Shown: in pieces, positions 10,061-20,995 of the stretch
How the letters are laid out: each line of letters opens with the position of its first letter
Numbering within the stretch: the first letter of the stretch is position 1
DNA from: Euprymna scolopes
Lineage: Eukaryota; Mollusca; Cephalopoda; Sepiida; Sepiolidae
DNA: 29,870 bases
NCBI GenBank assembly: GCA_024364805.1
Contig: CM044500.1
Span: 91,061,955-91,091,824, forward strand
Reading direction: 5' to 3'
Made by a program: the position numbers and the translations under genes
The notes under the pieces: generated by a model
What the model was told of the DNA's origin: nothing
The model's input: the letters and a program-made list of their open reading frames with translations, nothing else
Database searches by the model: none

Positions 10061-12119
10061 TTTGCAGCAGACTCCACAAAGCCATTTACCATAACTATTA
10101 AATTATTTTAAATAATTTTAAGCGATATATATCTGAAAATCAGGTTCATTTATAACTTAGCTATTGAACATGGAAATAGTTACAAAAAAAAATCCGAATG
10201 CAATGAATCCCAAGCAACGGCAGGTATACGTATATAATATAATCTATGATTTTGCCTATCTAGCGAGCATCTTACTTAACTACTGAAATAAAATATCATT
10301 ACTAAATACTTCATATATATATATTTAGCTCTGTCCATATGGAGAAAGATTGCTTTTCTATCATAGATGGAATTAAATTGGTTGAAGCCAATTCGATTTG
10401 AAATCCTGGTTACTGATTTGTGACATCATTGACATTGATAATTAGAATAATTAAAAGAAAATATCAATCTTCCATGCCTCAGGATAATTTCCAAAAAAAA
10501 TGTAATAACTATTGATAAAAAGTTTTTTTTTTTTATATATAAATGCTTGTTTCTATATGTTTGAAATGGCTCTAATTCTTTGAGATAAAAACGATATTTC
10601 TTTTTATAAGGTCTTGTGTTTTTTGTCAGAAAATCTCTCTCTTTCTCTAAACTATATTTTTAAATAAATATTAACAATTTTTATGACTACAGACATTAGT
10701 GTTTCATGCTTATGCAATCATCAGTGTAGGAAGTGATAATTACTGCTGGTTGAGAGATTCAAACCCAATCAACAAAGCCACTCTTGGCTCAGCAAGCTAG
10801 CATCTTAAAATTATATAAATATTTAAAAAAAAAAAAGCCCTATACATATTGCTCTACGTTTTAACAGTAATTCAGGATTATTGAACCCTTGACGAGATAG
10901 TTAACGTTGAAGCATACAACAACGTGTTTGTAATCTTTTCTAATGCTTATATAATTTTACTAATAAAAGCTCTACATGTCATGTATTGAGCACGTTTGAA
11001 AAATATTGTTTTTATTTGCTTAATGCATTTTGACTAGTGGCTAATTTTCCATGTTTTTTTCTTTTATCTCCTCCTGAAAATTAAGCTTTTTATAGTACAA
11101 ACTTTAAACTTTGTCATCGATGATAGACCGCTTTTTTTCTTAATTCTATAATTCTGGGATTTCTTATTACGCATTATCGATATATGTTATTGTAATTTTT
11201 ATAATTGTAATTTTTTTTTTTAACTCTTTAAATGTTTTCTTGAATAACAGACTGACCAATGAACATCATTTTCTGATATGGTCTCTACACATTTTTTAGC
11301 TAATTGTTGACTCAATTATGAACATCATTAAACTTTCCAATATTTTTCCAGATTCCAATTCCGATACAATTTCTGATTCTGATTCTTTATAAATCTCTTA
11401 ATATTTAATTATAAAAAGTTACTATCTTTTTCTCGATTCCCGTGAAAACACATGTTAAATGTGCAGATATTTTTTCAAGCATAAAAATGCACTTGTATGG
11501 AGGGAGTGGGGGGGGGGCGTTATAGATTTTAGTTTTACTGGTAGTTTCAAATCAATAAATATTTACTATTTTATCATTACTACCAGCAGTGGAAGATTTC
11601 AGTGAAACGTTATGAGGAGATATATTCAATTTTCGGTATTTACCTCAACAGTGCTCAATACATGAGTAGAGCTAGGTAGTACATTATGAAAATATATGAC
11701 AATTAAGCTACACAGAATTGTCTGTGTTTCATCTCTGCAAGGAATTATCATGCTAATATATGGTGGGACGATTCCAAAATTTTTCCCGCTGCAGATGCTT
11801 TTAAGATTCTAAACATTTAATTAGAGATTTGATGCTTTTTAAAAATGTATAGATGTAATGTCCGATATTTTGCAAAACGTAAAAATACACTTGGGAGGTG
11901 GGCATATATTACAAGAGTAGATCCTTATTTTTTCTGAAAATTTTTTCTTTGTAATTGATTGAAAATTGTAAAAAAGTTGAAATTGTAGACAAGATTCGTG
12001 TTTTTTTTGTTTTTTTTTCAAAACAAATCTCATTTGCATTTGAATTTCATTTGAAATTTTCATAAATAATTAAAAAGAATTGACAATTGTTATGCAAAAT
12101 AAGAAAACAGTGTAGGAAC
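10061..12119. other. AT-rich stretch with minor repeats, no gene
   Basis: Contains a 28-base near-copy of part of the neighbouring LINE (10468-10495), a poly-G run at 11509-11517, and two similar segments about 400 bases apart (11463-11507 and 11863-11900). Nothing else is recognised. Confidence 0.55.
10468..10495. repeat. 28-base near-copy of 9539-9566
   Basis: TCTTCCATGCCTCAGGATAA and the following eight bases match 9539-9566, with one difference (T for C) in 28. The source lies in the LINE relic 930 bases away, and the sequence around the second copy does not match the LINE. Confidence 0.85.
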
Positions 12120-12233
12120 AGAATAGTTAACAAAACTCATCCCATATCAACAGTAAGTTTCTACCTAATAATGTTACTATTTAAAAAAAAACACATTTTT
12201 TACATTGGGAGGAGTCTCTGTTAACTATTCTCT
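12120..12233. mobile_element. Small palindromic MITE-like unit
   Basis: The ends are inverted repeats of about 28 bases. The left end reads AGAATAGTTAACAAAACTC. The right end, reversed, reads AGAATAGTTAACAGAGACTC, and both go on into TCCCA-like sequence. A related half-copy lies at 6771-6840. No clear target duplication is seen, so superfamily is unassigned. Confidence 0.55.
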
Positions 12234-12301
12234 ACTTTCTCTCTATTAAGAAATGTTGATATTTTTTCTTGCAATTATAAAGATTTGGTCGGTTATTAGA
12301 T

Positions 12302-12594
12302 NNNNNNNNNNNNNNNNNNNNNNNNNNNNNNNNNNNNNNNNNNNNNNNNNNNNNNNNNNNNNNNNNNNNNNNNNNNNNNNNNNNNNNNNNNNNNNNNNNN
12401 NNNNNNNNNNNNNNNNNNNNNNNNNNNNNNNNNNNNNNNNNNNNNNNNNNNNNNNNNNNNNNNNNNNNNNNNNNNNNNNNNNNNNNNNNNNNNNNNNNNN
12501 NNNNNNNNNNNNNNNNNNNNNNNNNNNNNNNNNNNNNNNNNNNNNNNNNNNNNNNNNNNNNNNNNNNNNNNNNNNNNNNNNNNNNNNNNNNNNN
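12302..12594. other. Assembly gap (293 N)
   Basis: Unresolved bases; the true gap length may differ. Open frames spanning it are meaningless. Confidence 1.
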
Positions 12595-14355
12595 AAAAAA
12601 AAGAATTTCGCGTAGAAAAGCATTTTTGCGCATAAATTTAATGTAAAATAATCATTTCCGGCTCATTCTAACTTTTTAATGCTGTTTAATCACTCAAAAA
12701 TCGAAAATTAAAAAAAAATGCTAGTAAAACATAACATTTTTCCTCGATTACTGACATTTATTTGCAAGGCTTATGGGACAGCCATTTTTTTTTTAAATTT
12801 TAATTCAACAGCATGACTAAGTTTGTTTTGAACTAAAAGCACAGTTTAAAATAAGTTTAAACACATATTTTTCCAGGAGTTTTGCATTTGATAACATTTA
12901 TTTGTTGTATATTTGTTTTTCATCTTGTTTTTGTTCTGTTAGTTATAGTAATAAATGCCCGAATCTTCTTTTTTTATGGTGTATATAGCCTAAATATAGA
13001 TATAATTTCCTTTTTAATTCAGAAAAATTCTAAATCTTTTCCTTTTATGTATTTTATCCAAGATTTTGATAAACTTATTGTAAGATTTTCATCTATATTT
13101 TTCACTTATGTCCTAAGCTAAGAATTTCTATGAAACATTAATTATTTCAGAAGAAGCCGATAACAGACAACAACCATATCTAGCTGGCGCCAATGAAATT
13201 TAAAAACCTTGTCCAGAGCATTTTAGATCTTTTAATAAGCAAATGTGAACTCCTTGATAATAGGCGTGTAAACATTCAGTGAATAGGTGCAAAAAGTTTA
13301 CGAAAGGAATAGGCCAGTAAACTCTCAAATATTTACGTTGTTTTTAAAAGGAAGAGGCACGTTAACTGAAATGTTTACTTTGTTTACAGTAATTAACCAA
13401 TAGAAGAAATAAAATGAACTTTAAGAATCAATTTTAAATCTGAAAATGAGATTTATAACCCATAATATGGCCCTTAGTCTTATGTTGTAAACTAACAGCT
13501 TCTAATAAATAAATAAATAAATTTGTGTTCGTTTCATTTTTTATTGTGAAAAAAAATAAAAATAATCAGTATGAAATTGGAAATCAGGCTCAAATTTTTC
13601 CGCTTACCGATACCCCAAAAGGTTCCAATATTCCTGATTCTGGTTAATAATCCCAACATGAAATCATATATGAGTAAAATGCTAAAGATTTTTCATGTTA
13701 CTATCAAAAAACCGTTCGTTTTTACTCAAATAAACATAATCTTTGCAAATACTATATATCTAGTAGAGAAACAATGAAACAGATATTTGTATGCCTAATT
13801 TGCATAAGCATTTTTTTTAAAAACAGGTTTGTTATTAATTTATAAAAAGTTTATCCTATTTTTCTATATATTTGCAATATTTCATCACTATTAACAATAA
13901 TCAAAATGATTTATTAAAAAAAAAAAAAATAGGATCAATTACGAAAACCTTTTTTAAAATATTGAATTCATTAATTTTCAAGGGAAGTAATCCAAATAAA
14001 AACTATTAGTTTTTAAAATTAGAATACAGTTATATTTTTATATTTTGTTATTTCTAGTTTGATCAGATTACGCACTGACATGAACATTCTCATGACGGTT
14101 TTCGTAGCGTTACTATTTCCATGGTAGCTTATGATAAATTGGAAGTAGGTGTTTTTCTTGTGACACCATCACTAGAATATGTTCCTACATTTATATAGAT
14201 AGATACGTAATTTACAAAGAATACTTAGAGCTAAATTAATGTGCCTCGCATAGCAGCTAGTTAGGTTTTTTGCTTGTTAATAATATTTTTGTAAAATATT
14301 TCATGTGCTCACGATTCAGTACATCCGCACTTTGTAACTAATTTATCTGATTGTG
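12595..14355. other. AT-rich stretch, no gene seen
   Basis: Only A/T runs and short frames without motifs (for example 12882-13121 and 13571-13777). No repeat family is recognised. Confidence 0.55.

Positions 14356-14389
<34 letters not shown>
14356..14389. repeat. (CAT)n microsatellite
   Basis: About eleven CAT units, followed by CGTCGTG. Confidence 0.95.
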
Positions 14390-14469
14390 GTCGTGTGGTT
14401 TAATTCCGCTTTACATATTAGCATGCATTGAACATTTAAAAAAAAAATTAACTTCCAAACTAACCCTAA

Positions 14470-15000
14470 CCCTGACCAGATCTTTATTTCTCCCTGTTTC
14501 TCTCAAGTCCATTTTTATTACTTCCTTCCATGTTTACCTTAACCTTCCTCAGAGAAACTGATCCTACTACCTCAACTGTTCTACATCTAGTTATCCAAGA
14601 ACTCTCGTCCATTCGTGGCCATACCATCAAAGTCTCTTTTGTTCTGCACACATCTCTCTATACTGTCCAGCTTTAATCTTCCTCTGAGATCATCAGGGCC
14701 GAGTTTAAGACTTGCGTTACACATCCATCGTATCATTCCTATACCATTGCTGTCCATGCAACATGTCCTCAACCCTCATTGGCCAGGTTTACCTTCCAAA
14801 CATCATGACTTTATATATATGCCTGGTAGACTCTTTCCATGGTTGATAGGGGTAATGCTCTGCTGATTAGTGATGGTAGAAGTTCCCTGGACTTATCCCA
14901 TCTATTCCTAATTCTTGCATTCAAACTTAGACCTGATTCATTCTGCATTCCACTAGTATCACCAAGGTAGCAAAACTTCTCGAGAACTTCCATAACTTCA
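14470..15000 (-). pseudogene. LINE ORF2 C-terminal region, minus strand
   Basis: From 15000 leftwards the frame reads MEVLEKFCYLGDTSG, then ARIRNRW and SRELLPSLISRALPLST and on to ERVYQAYI. These are the post-polymerase blocks FCYLGD, ARIRxxWxKFRDLLP and TSRGLPLxTxxRVY. A second frame continues with MIRWMCNASLKLG, DLRGRLKLDSIE and KRDFDGMATN (VRWMCN, LRxRLxLxSI and a decayed GHVxRM). Further left, RKVKVNMEGSNKNGLERN fits the RPRKTWKEVIKxDLRERG tail. It is frameshifted and has no polymerase domain. It is the same kind of LINE as 9300-10060 and lies in the same orientation. Confidence 0.88.
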
Positions 15001-15490
15001 TAGAAATTAAAACACTAGACCAACATCTATATGATAACTGAATAGAATATTTCAAAACAATAGGAGAAATAAAATTAAAAAAACAAAAACAAAAAAAAAA
15101 CAAACAAAAACAAAACAAAAGCAATTGTGCAGAAATAAAAAAAGCAAAGCAAATTTGTTTCTTTTTGGAAATTTTTAAATATTATTTGTATTTGTGAAAA
15201 GTTCAACAGTTACAATTATCGATCATTTTTCAATCAATAAGTGTTTTTTTTTTGTTTATTTATATTTTTTATTTAATTTTTGTTGGAGGAAATTTTAAAT
15301 TTCCACTTTGAGCATGAATTCGTTTTTCTTTTTTCTTTTTAAAAAAAAAACAAACTTTATTGGCATTTCATTTATCGTGTTCTCAAAATAATATCTTGAA
15401 AATAAAAATACAAGCATTCAGACAAAATGAAAACGAGATTTAAAAACAAATTGACACATATCTATACAGACTTTTCATACATACATAGAC

Positions 15491-15523
<33 letters not shown>

Positions 15524-16137
15524 CAAAAGTTTAAGTTACTGAACGAAAACAATTCAAGAATTATCCTGGCTGAAATTAATTCCTATAAAAAAATACATAT
15601 CAAATCTCCAGGATAAAGGTCACAGTTGCAATTAAAATTAAGCTCAATTATTAATAGCTTATATCAATCAGAGCTTTATATATTAATAGTGTATATTTCA
15701 AAAGTTGAAAACATCTTAATTATTATTTCAAATATTTGAAAAATGCTCCAGGAATCAATCATCAACCATGTCATGTTCTATACACCTATGTTTCTAAAAA
15801 AACAAAAAAAACAAAAAAAAAAAAAAGTTGTTCTTTTTAGTAAAATTACAGTTAAGTAAAGATACAAAATGTATAGTTTACAATTTATCATTTTTCAAAC
15901 AATGTTAACATTAGGTTGGCATTCAATAGATCTTCAAAGAACGATGGTATATCAACCTAATTAGTATGGACAAAAAAATCATTTAGATTCTGTATCTTTA
16001 CTGATATGTAATTTTACTAACAATTTTTTTTTTTTTTTTTTTGAAACGAGCGTATACAGAATGTGAGATGATTGAGTATTGATTTGGAGAGCAGGTTTCA
16101 AATATTATAAATTATAATTAGATGTTTTGAACTTTTG

Positions 16138-16143
<6 letters not shown>
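15001..16143. other. A/T-rich stretch with simple tracts
   Basis: Holds an A-rich block with C spacers at 15075-15120, a (TA)n tract at 15492-15521, an A-rich block near 15797-15827 and a poly-T run at about 16025-16042. No gene is seen. Confidence 0.6.

Positions 16144-16210
<67 letters not shown>
16144..16210. repeat. (AT)n microsatellite
   Basis: About 33 AT units without interruption. Confidence 0.95.
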
Positions 16211-16212
<2 letters not shown>

Positions 16213-16804
16213 GAAAATGTGGACAAATTACAAAATATAAAAGACCAAAATTACATGCGAACCACCATCAGCAGAAAGAAAAATGTTTGTTAATTAAAAG
16301 AAATAAAATATTATTCTACCGATGTGTTTTTTTTTTTATTTTGTTTTTCTTTTATATTTTGTGGTTTGTTCACATTTTTCCATTTTTTCTATATATTCTG
16401 TCAGATTTTAATAGTAGGGATTTTTATTTATACAAACATTTTTGCTACATATGTGCAGACCAGACTTAAACCTCTTTAGGCCAGTCCAACAATGAAGATG
16501 CCGACAAATATCTCTCTATACATACATAACAAATAATTAACTGAGACTTATTTTAACAAGTTACTGCAGTTTCACGGATGTTAAATCCAATCATAAGTGT
16601 ATTCCTATTTCATACTTCTATACACATTTAAATGCTAGCTCAAACTAGTTAGAAACTACAACAACGTGTTCAGATAAGTCTCTTTTTAATTATGCTTTAT
16701 TATATAAAGCTGCAAGAATATATTGAGTCTTTTGCGGTTGCAAAATCTGCTGTCTTGGATCGGATCTCTTCTGGCTCCAAGAGGTTAAGAGTTTTATTTT
16801 TAAT

Positions 16805-16844
<40 letters not shown>
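16805..16844. repeat. (GT)n microsatellite
   Basis: About 20 GT units. Confidence 0.95.
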
Positions 16845-16845
<1 letters not shown>

Positions 16846-16956
16846 AAAAACCATACATAAAATATAAACAACAAAATCATATCAAACACATCTGTATACT
16901 AATATTTTCTTTTACATTCTATTAGATTTTATCAATCTTACACATGAACACACACA

Positions 16957-16960
<4 letters not shown>

Positions 16961-17009
<49 letters not shown>

Positions 17010-17016
17010 GTGTGTA
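16961..17016. repeat. (TG)n microsatellite
   Basis: About 27 TG units with one CG interruption. A short ACACACATACA stretch lies just to its left, so the two could pair. Confidence 0.95.
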
Positions 17017-17120
17017 GATGTTAAAAAAATCCATTTAAATCATTTCAGAAAGAAGAGTCCATACAAGGCTGATTTTTACAAACATTTCAAAGTATGCTTT
17101 AATTTGATAACTGGTATTAG

Positions 17121-17265
<145 letters not shown>

Positions 17266-17825
17266 AAATTCGTCTATAAATTATATGTGTATGTCAGTCT
17301 ACAGGCAGAAACAAACATGCTTATGTAAATAATAATAAGCAAAAATATAATTTTTTTTTTGTGTGTGGGAGGTTGAGGAGGAGATGACTAGAAATCTTTT
17401 TTTGCAGCATCAAGCAAAAACTAATAATGGCAAATGATTGAAAACACATTTAACAGATGACAATGATGATCAGTGAAATTGATGGCATTAAGGAAACTTG
17501 TTTAAAAAAAAATAACATTTAAAATTAATGATACTGTCGGATGAATGGGAAACGTAGCTGCACATTCAATATTTTTGATGGTGCTAAGGTGCTTTTTATT
17601 GTTAAATATAACATCTTTTGGAGGAAAAAGTAAAAAGATTTTCTCATAAATTGACTTTAATAACACTTTGACTGATTATCTTTGAAATAACTGTAAAAAT
17701 AAAAAAAAATGATTTCAAAATATTGTATTTTTTTCATTTTTTTTTCTTTTTACTAGTATCAATAAAGTTTTAATTTATTTAAATTATTTTCTATATGTAA
17801 TAGTTTTATTTTATATGTAATAATC
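17266..17825. other. AT-rich stretch, no gene seen
   Basis: Poly-T and poly-A runs only; no motif or repeat recognised. Confidence 0.55.
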
Positions 17826-18272
17826 TATACTATTAATAAAATTCTAAATGTTTATTTATTTATTTATGTGTGTATATATACCAATAAAACTTTCAAACGG
17901 ATGCACCGAATTGAAAAATTTGTTTTTTCCCTGAAAGGTGTGAGTCCCTAGATTGTCCTTATCTATATATGGTTCATAACGAACAATGCCGAGTCACACA
18001 AAAAGCCTGAAATAAGGGTTTTTGGGCCGTTTCGTGCAATGTCGAAAAAGTTACCTGCCCATGTCAACGGAATTTAGCACTGTCTGTATACAGTCGTGGT
18101 AACATCTTTCGGCATACGGAAAGGACTGGTAGCCCAATGGTATATTCGTCTGACTACTGATCAGAAGATTCCAGGTTTGAATCCTGGCAAGTTCGTAATA
18201 ATTTTAACCACCATTTTTTTATCCAACGTTTACTCATTGTCCTTACCCTTAGTTAGGGTTTTTTTTTTTTTT
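17826..18272 (+). repeat. Unclassified repeat-like segment carrying a tRNA-like sequence
   Basis: It opens with CTATACTATTAATAAAATTC, a style of start seen at many short interspersed repeats in invertebrates. It then has higher GC than its surroundings and a tRNA-like core at 18123-18195, and ends at a run of 14 T (18259-18272). Only one copy is in the window, so calling it a repeat is an inference from style. Confidence 0.35.
18123..18195 (+). pseudogene. tRNA-Arg-like sequence (SINE head or tRNA pseudogene)
   Basis: The 73-base segment folds largely as a tRNA. The acceptor stem GGACTGG pairs with CAAGTTC (five Watson-Crick pairs, one G-T, one mismatch). The anticodon stem TCTGA/TCAGA is perfect around a 7-base loop, CTACTGA. 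The T stem CCAGG/CCTGG is perfect around TTTGAAT. Box A, TAGCCCAATGG, fits the consensus, and box B, GGTTTGAATCC, differs by one base. The D stem has only one pair and the anticodon reads ACT, so it is probably not a working tRNA. The wording GTCTGACT...GATCAGAAGATT is that of tRNA-Arg. It could be the promoter head of a SINE or a stand-alone pseudogene. Confidence 0.7.
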
Positions 18273-18997
18273 CAGTGATTTTGTTTAGTGCATTTGGGAA
18301 TTTCCCATATTTTGAGTTCACAGGGTAAGCGTTGATGGTAATAATAGTTTGTAATAATAGTTTTCTTTTGTTCTAGATTAAATTTAGGTAATTGTCTGTC
18401 AAATATAATCAAATCAAATAAATCAATAAGTCAGATGCAATAAAATTTACGTCAAATTGTCCTCTTTTCTAGTAACCACCCTATAAAGCAAACTTTTTAA
18501 AAATCCTATTTAAAAAGTTATAAGTTTGTAAAAAATTTGGTTTCTTATTTTTATATTATTGTTTTTCGTTCTTTTTTTTTTTTTATATTTTAAAAAAAAT
18601 AACGTTTAAATTAAAAAAAAAATCATTGTGACAGCATCGATTATCCTTGGTCACTCGATATTATCTTATCAGAGGAAGCTGACTTGACTAATAAAAAGAT
18701 GATTTTTAAAAACATACTAAATAAGATTTTTAATAAATTGAGACTTTTGGGGGTTTTCATATGTCCATAAAAATTCTGAATTTTTTTATTTTTTACTTTT
18801 AAATTAACATTTTATTGGTTTTAGTAAATAAATAAAGAAGACGACAAATTGTTCGGATGACGATTCTCATCTTGGTTGCTACTTTCACATTTTCGGGCAA
18901 TGTAAATTCCGACCTTCTTTAAGTGTATTTTTTTCGAGCTAGGGAACCTATTTGGAATTTTTAACCCTTTATATATTCTCAACTTTGAAAAGATGCA
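18273..18997. other. AT-rich stretch, no gene seen
   Basis: Poly-T and poly-A runs around 18565-18630; no motif recognised. Confidence 0.5.
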
Positions 18998-19035
18998 CCT
19001 GAAGAAGGTACAAAATTACATCGGTCGAAACGTTG
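18998..19035 (+). repeat. CTGAAGAAG...GTCGAAACGTTG motif
   Basis: CCTGAAGAAGG followed after a short gap by GGTCGAAACGTTGT resembles a motif I remember just behind the coding region of Penelope-like retroelements, where hammerhead-like cores (CTGANGA...GAAAC) are known. No protein of such an element is seen next to it, so the assignment is tentative. Confidence 0.35.
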
Positions 19036-19162
19036 TAAGAATAACAATCAACATAAGTATACCTATTGTTTGCATTATTCGACTGCTGTTCTCATCTTGA
19101 GAGTAATTCAAATAATAGGTATGATCGATTCTCGTCTAAAACTCAGAAACATAAGATGAGAA

Positions 19163-19777
19163 TAGTTTCAATCCTCATCTCAAAAAGTCCCAAACAGAAA
19201 CCAACAAAAATTTATTATTCGTAATTTTTAAAAAATATTTGTAAATTTAAGAGTTAAAATAAAACTGTAAATATTTATGGAATAAAAAAAAGATGGTAAA
19301 TAAAAATGAAAGAAAAACGATGTCCGAGCAGGTGCAGCTTGTCTGTAAAAAAAAAAAAAAAAAAAAAAAAATTGCCAAATCTCTCATTCAATCCAACAGT
19401 AAGCATTAACTTGTCAAGAGAGTACAGACATTGCAAATTTACATGAGTAAGATAAATTGTAGTTTTGTTTGTATTATAGAATATCACAATACTGCAAGTA
19501 GCATGCAGGCATCCAAATAGGAGGAGGAGGGGGAGGCATCTAATCCTGTTCAAACTATCTTCTTTTCTCATAATATTCCTCAAAACTAGGACTTTTACTT
19601 GGGTCTTTGGGTTTGGCCTCAGATATCACCAGACCTCTGCATGTGACTGCCATTTTATTACAATACAATGTTATGGTGATTCTAGTGGCATTGGTGGTGT
19701 TGTTTGGAAGAGAGCCGAAATAAAACCATACTATTGGTCAAAAAAGCAAACATGAAATAAACGAGATTAAGAAACTA
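19163..19777. other. Stretch without recognised gene
   Basis: A poly(A) run of about 25 lies at 19347-19371. 19510-19760 has higher GC than its surroundings but no open frame or family that I recognise. Confidence 0.5.
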
Positions 19778-20862
19778 CAGTGCCGGCAAAAAGAAAGTCC
19801 GCACTTGTAATTTTTTCAAGAAACTGCAAATTTTAGCTAAATTTAAGGTAACTGTTTAAACAAACTATACCTCATTTGATTCGCCTTTTATGCCTCTATA
19901 ATTTTACCTGTTTATTTTAATTGAAATATTCTAGTGTTCACGTCAATTTAAAAAAAATAACTTCAAATTGAGGAGGCAAAAAGAAAGTCCGCACAATGGA
20001 AAATTATTATTTAAATGTAACTTTAGGACATTAATGCAACACAAATACAACAGGAACTCAATGAACTAGTTAATATTTAGTAGCATAGCCCTTCTGCAAT
20101 TTAGCAGCTTGCAATCATTTGGGAATTCTTTAATTAGACTGCAGCAATACTCCAGGGAAAGAGCATCTCACTTTTCTTTAATTTTTGTCCAAAGTTTTTC
20201 CAAATTTGAAATTTTATTATTGCGTAGCTGTTGCTTGATGTAATGCCATACGTTTTCGATAGGATTGAGGTCTGGAGATTGTGCAGGCCAATCCAAACAC
20301 AGAATATGATGCTCTTCCAGGAACCTCTTGACATTGCCAGCTGTGTGAATGGAAGTATTATCCTGCATGAAGATGGGATTATCATCCAAATTCCGACCAA
20401 AGTAGGGTGAAAAATGCTCAGTCAAGATATTAATGTACTTGATCGAATTAATTCGACCTTGCAAGCGAACTATAGGCCCTGGACCATTGGTACTAATAAT
20501 GCCCCACACCAAAACCAAACCTCCACCATCTTGCAGCGTTGAAACTGAGCACCTAGGATTAAATTCTTTGTCTTTCCTCCGACGGACGTACTGCCTACCA
20601 TCACTGCCTAGCCTATTGAACTTTTTTACGTCGCTAAAAAGCACTTTTGACCAATATGAAGAGTCATGATCTTCATTGCATCTGACGAAGTCCAGATGGT
20701 GCTTTCTGTTCTTTACAAAAACCATTGGTTTGCATATCTTCGCAAATTAAATTCCTTTAATCTGTTCTTGACAGTAGAAAGAGAGCACTTTTTAACAAGA
20801 TTGCACTGTTGTTGAATTGAAGTTTTTGAATTTTCATGAAACAAACTTTTGAATCCTTTTGC
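19778..20862 (-). mobile_element. Truncated Tc1 transposon
   Basis: The left end is intact: TA at 19776-19777, then CAGTGCCGGC. The 20-base string GGCAAAAAGAAAGTCCGCAC occurs twice without a difference, at 19785-19804 and 19975-19994. This is the direct-repeat arrangement of transposase-binding sites known as IR/DR in Tc1 elements. The opposite end is missing. Behind the decayed N-terminal coding sequence the DNA passes, at about 20862, into a different dispersed repeat (also at 26965-27055). Confidence 0.92.
20070..20840 (-). pseudogene. Tc1 transposase (DD34E), N-terminally truncated
   Basis: A cut-and-paste transposase relic. The longest open frame runs from 20725 down to 20168 (185 residues). 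It has the catalytic Asp in LFSDVKKFN (residue 32 of this frame), the second Asp in MQDNTSIH (122) and the Glu in NPIENVW (157). Exactly 34 residues separate the last two. WPAQSPDLNPIENVW and the GSDGRQYVRRR and EFNPRCS motifs are typical. Upstream, in another frame, QQQCNLVKKCSLSTVKNRL is the second helix-turn-helix, and the earlier part is gone. Downstream, a stop at about 20165 and a frame change separate the end QKGYATKY, whose original stop is at 20070-20072. The catalytic core survives but the DNA-binding part does not. Confidence 0.93.
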
Positions 20863-20955
20863 ATGGAATTAAACTAAATATAGTCCACATTACAACTCAT
20901 TACACCCAGCAGCGGTGTTCCAAAATTCATAATGAACGGTAAATTAGTTCAGGAA
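20862..20955 (+). repeat. Short dispersed repeat, copy 1
   Basis: CATTAC, TTACAC, AGCAG and GTGTTCC, then AAATTCATAATG and GGTAAATTAGTT, line up in the same order with 26965-27055. It borders the broken end of the Tc1. Family unknown. Confidence 0.6.
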
Positions 20956-20964
20956 AGAATCTTC

Positions 20965-20995
<31 letters not shown>

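Noticed and set aside
10740-10800. Possible second tRNA-like or SINE head on the minus strand (box B-like GGGTTTGAATC)
   Set aside because: The T stem pairs poorly and no box A lies at the right distance.
12232-12633. Open frames across the N gap on both strands
   Set aside because: They are read through unresolved bases and have no real sequence content.
14459-14477. Telomere-like AACCCTAACCCT
   Set aside because: Only two units, next to a LINE relic; not an interstitial telomere array.
20433-20669. Plus-strand 78-residue frame
   Set aside because: It lies antisense inside the Tc1 transposase and is a shadow of it.
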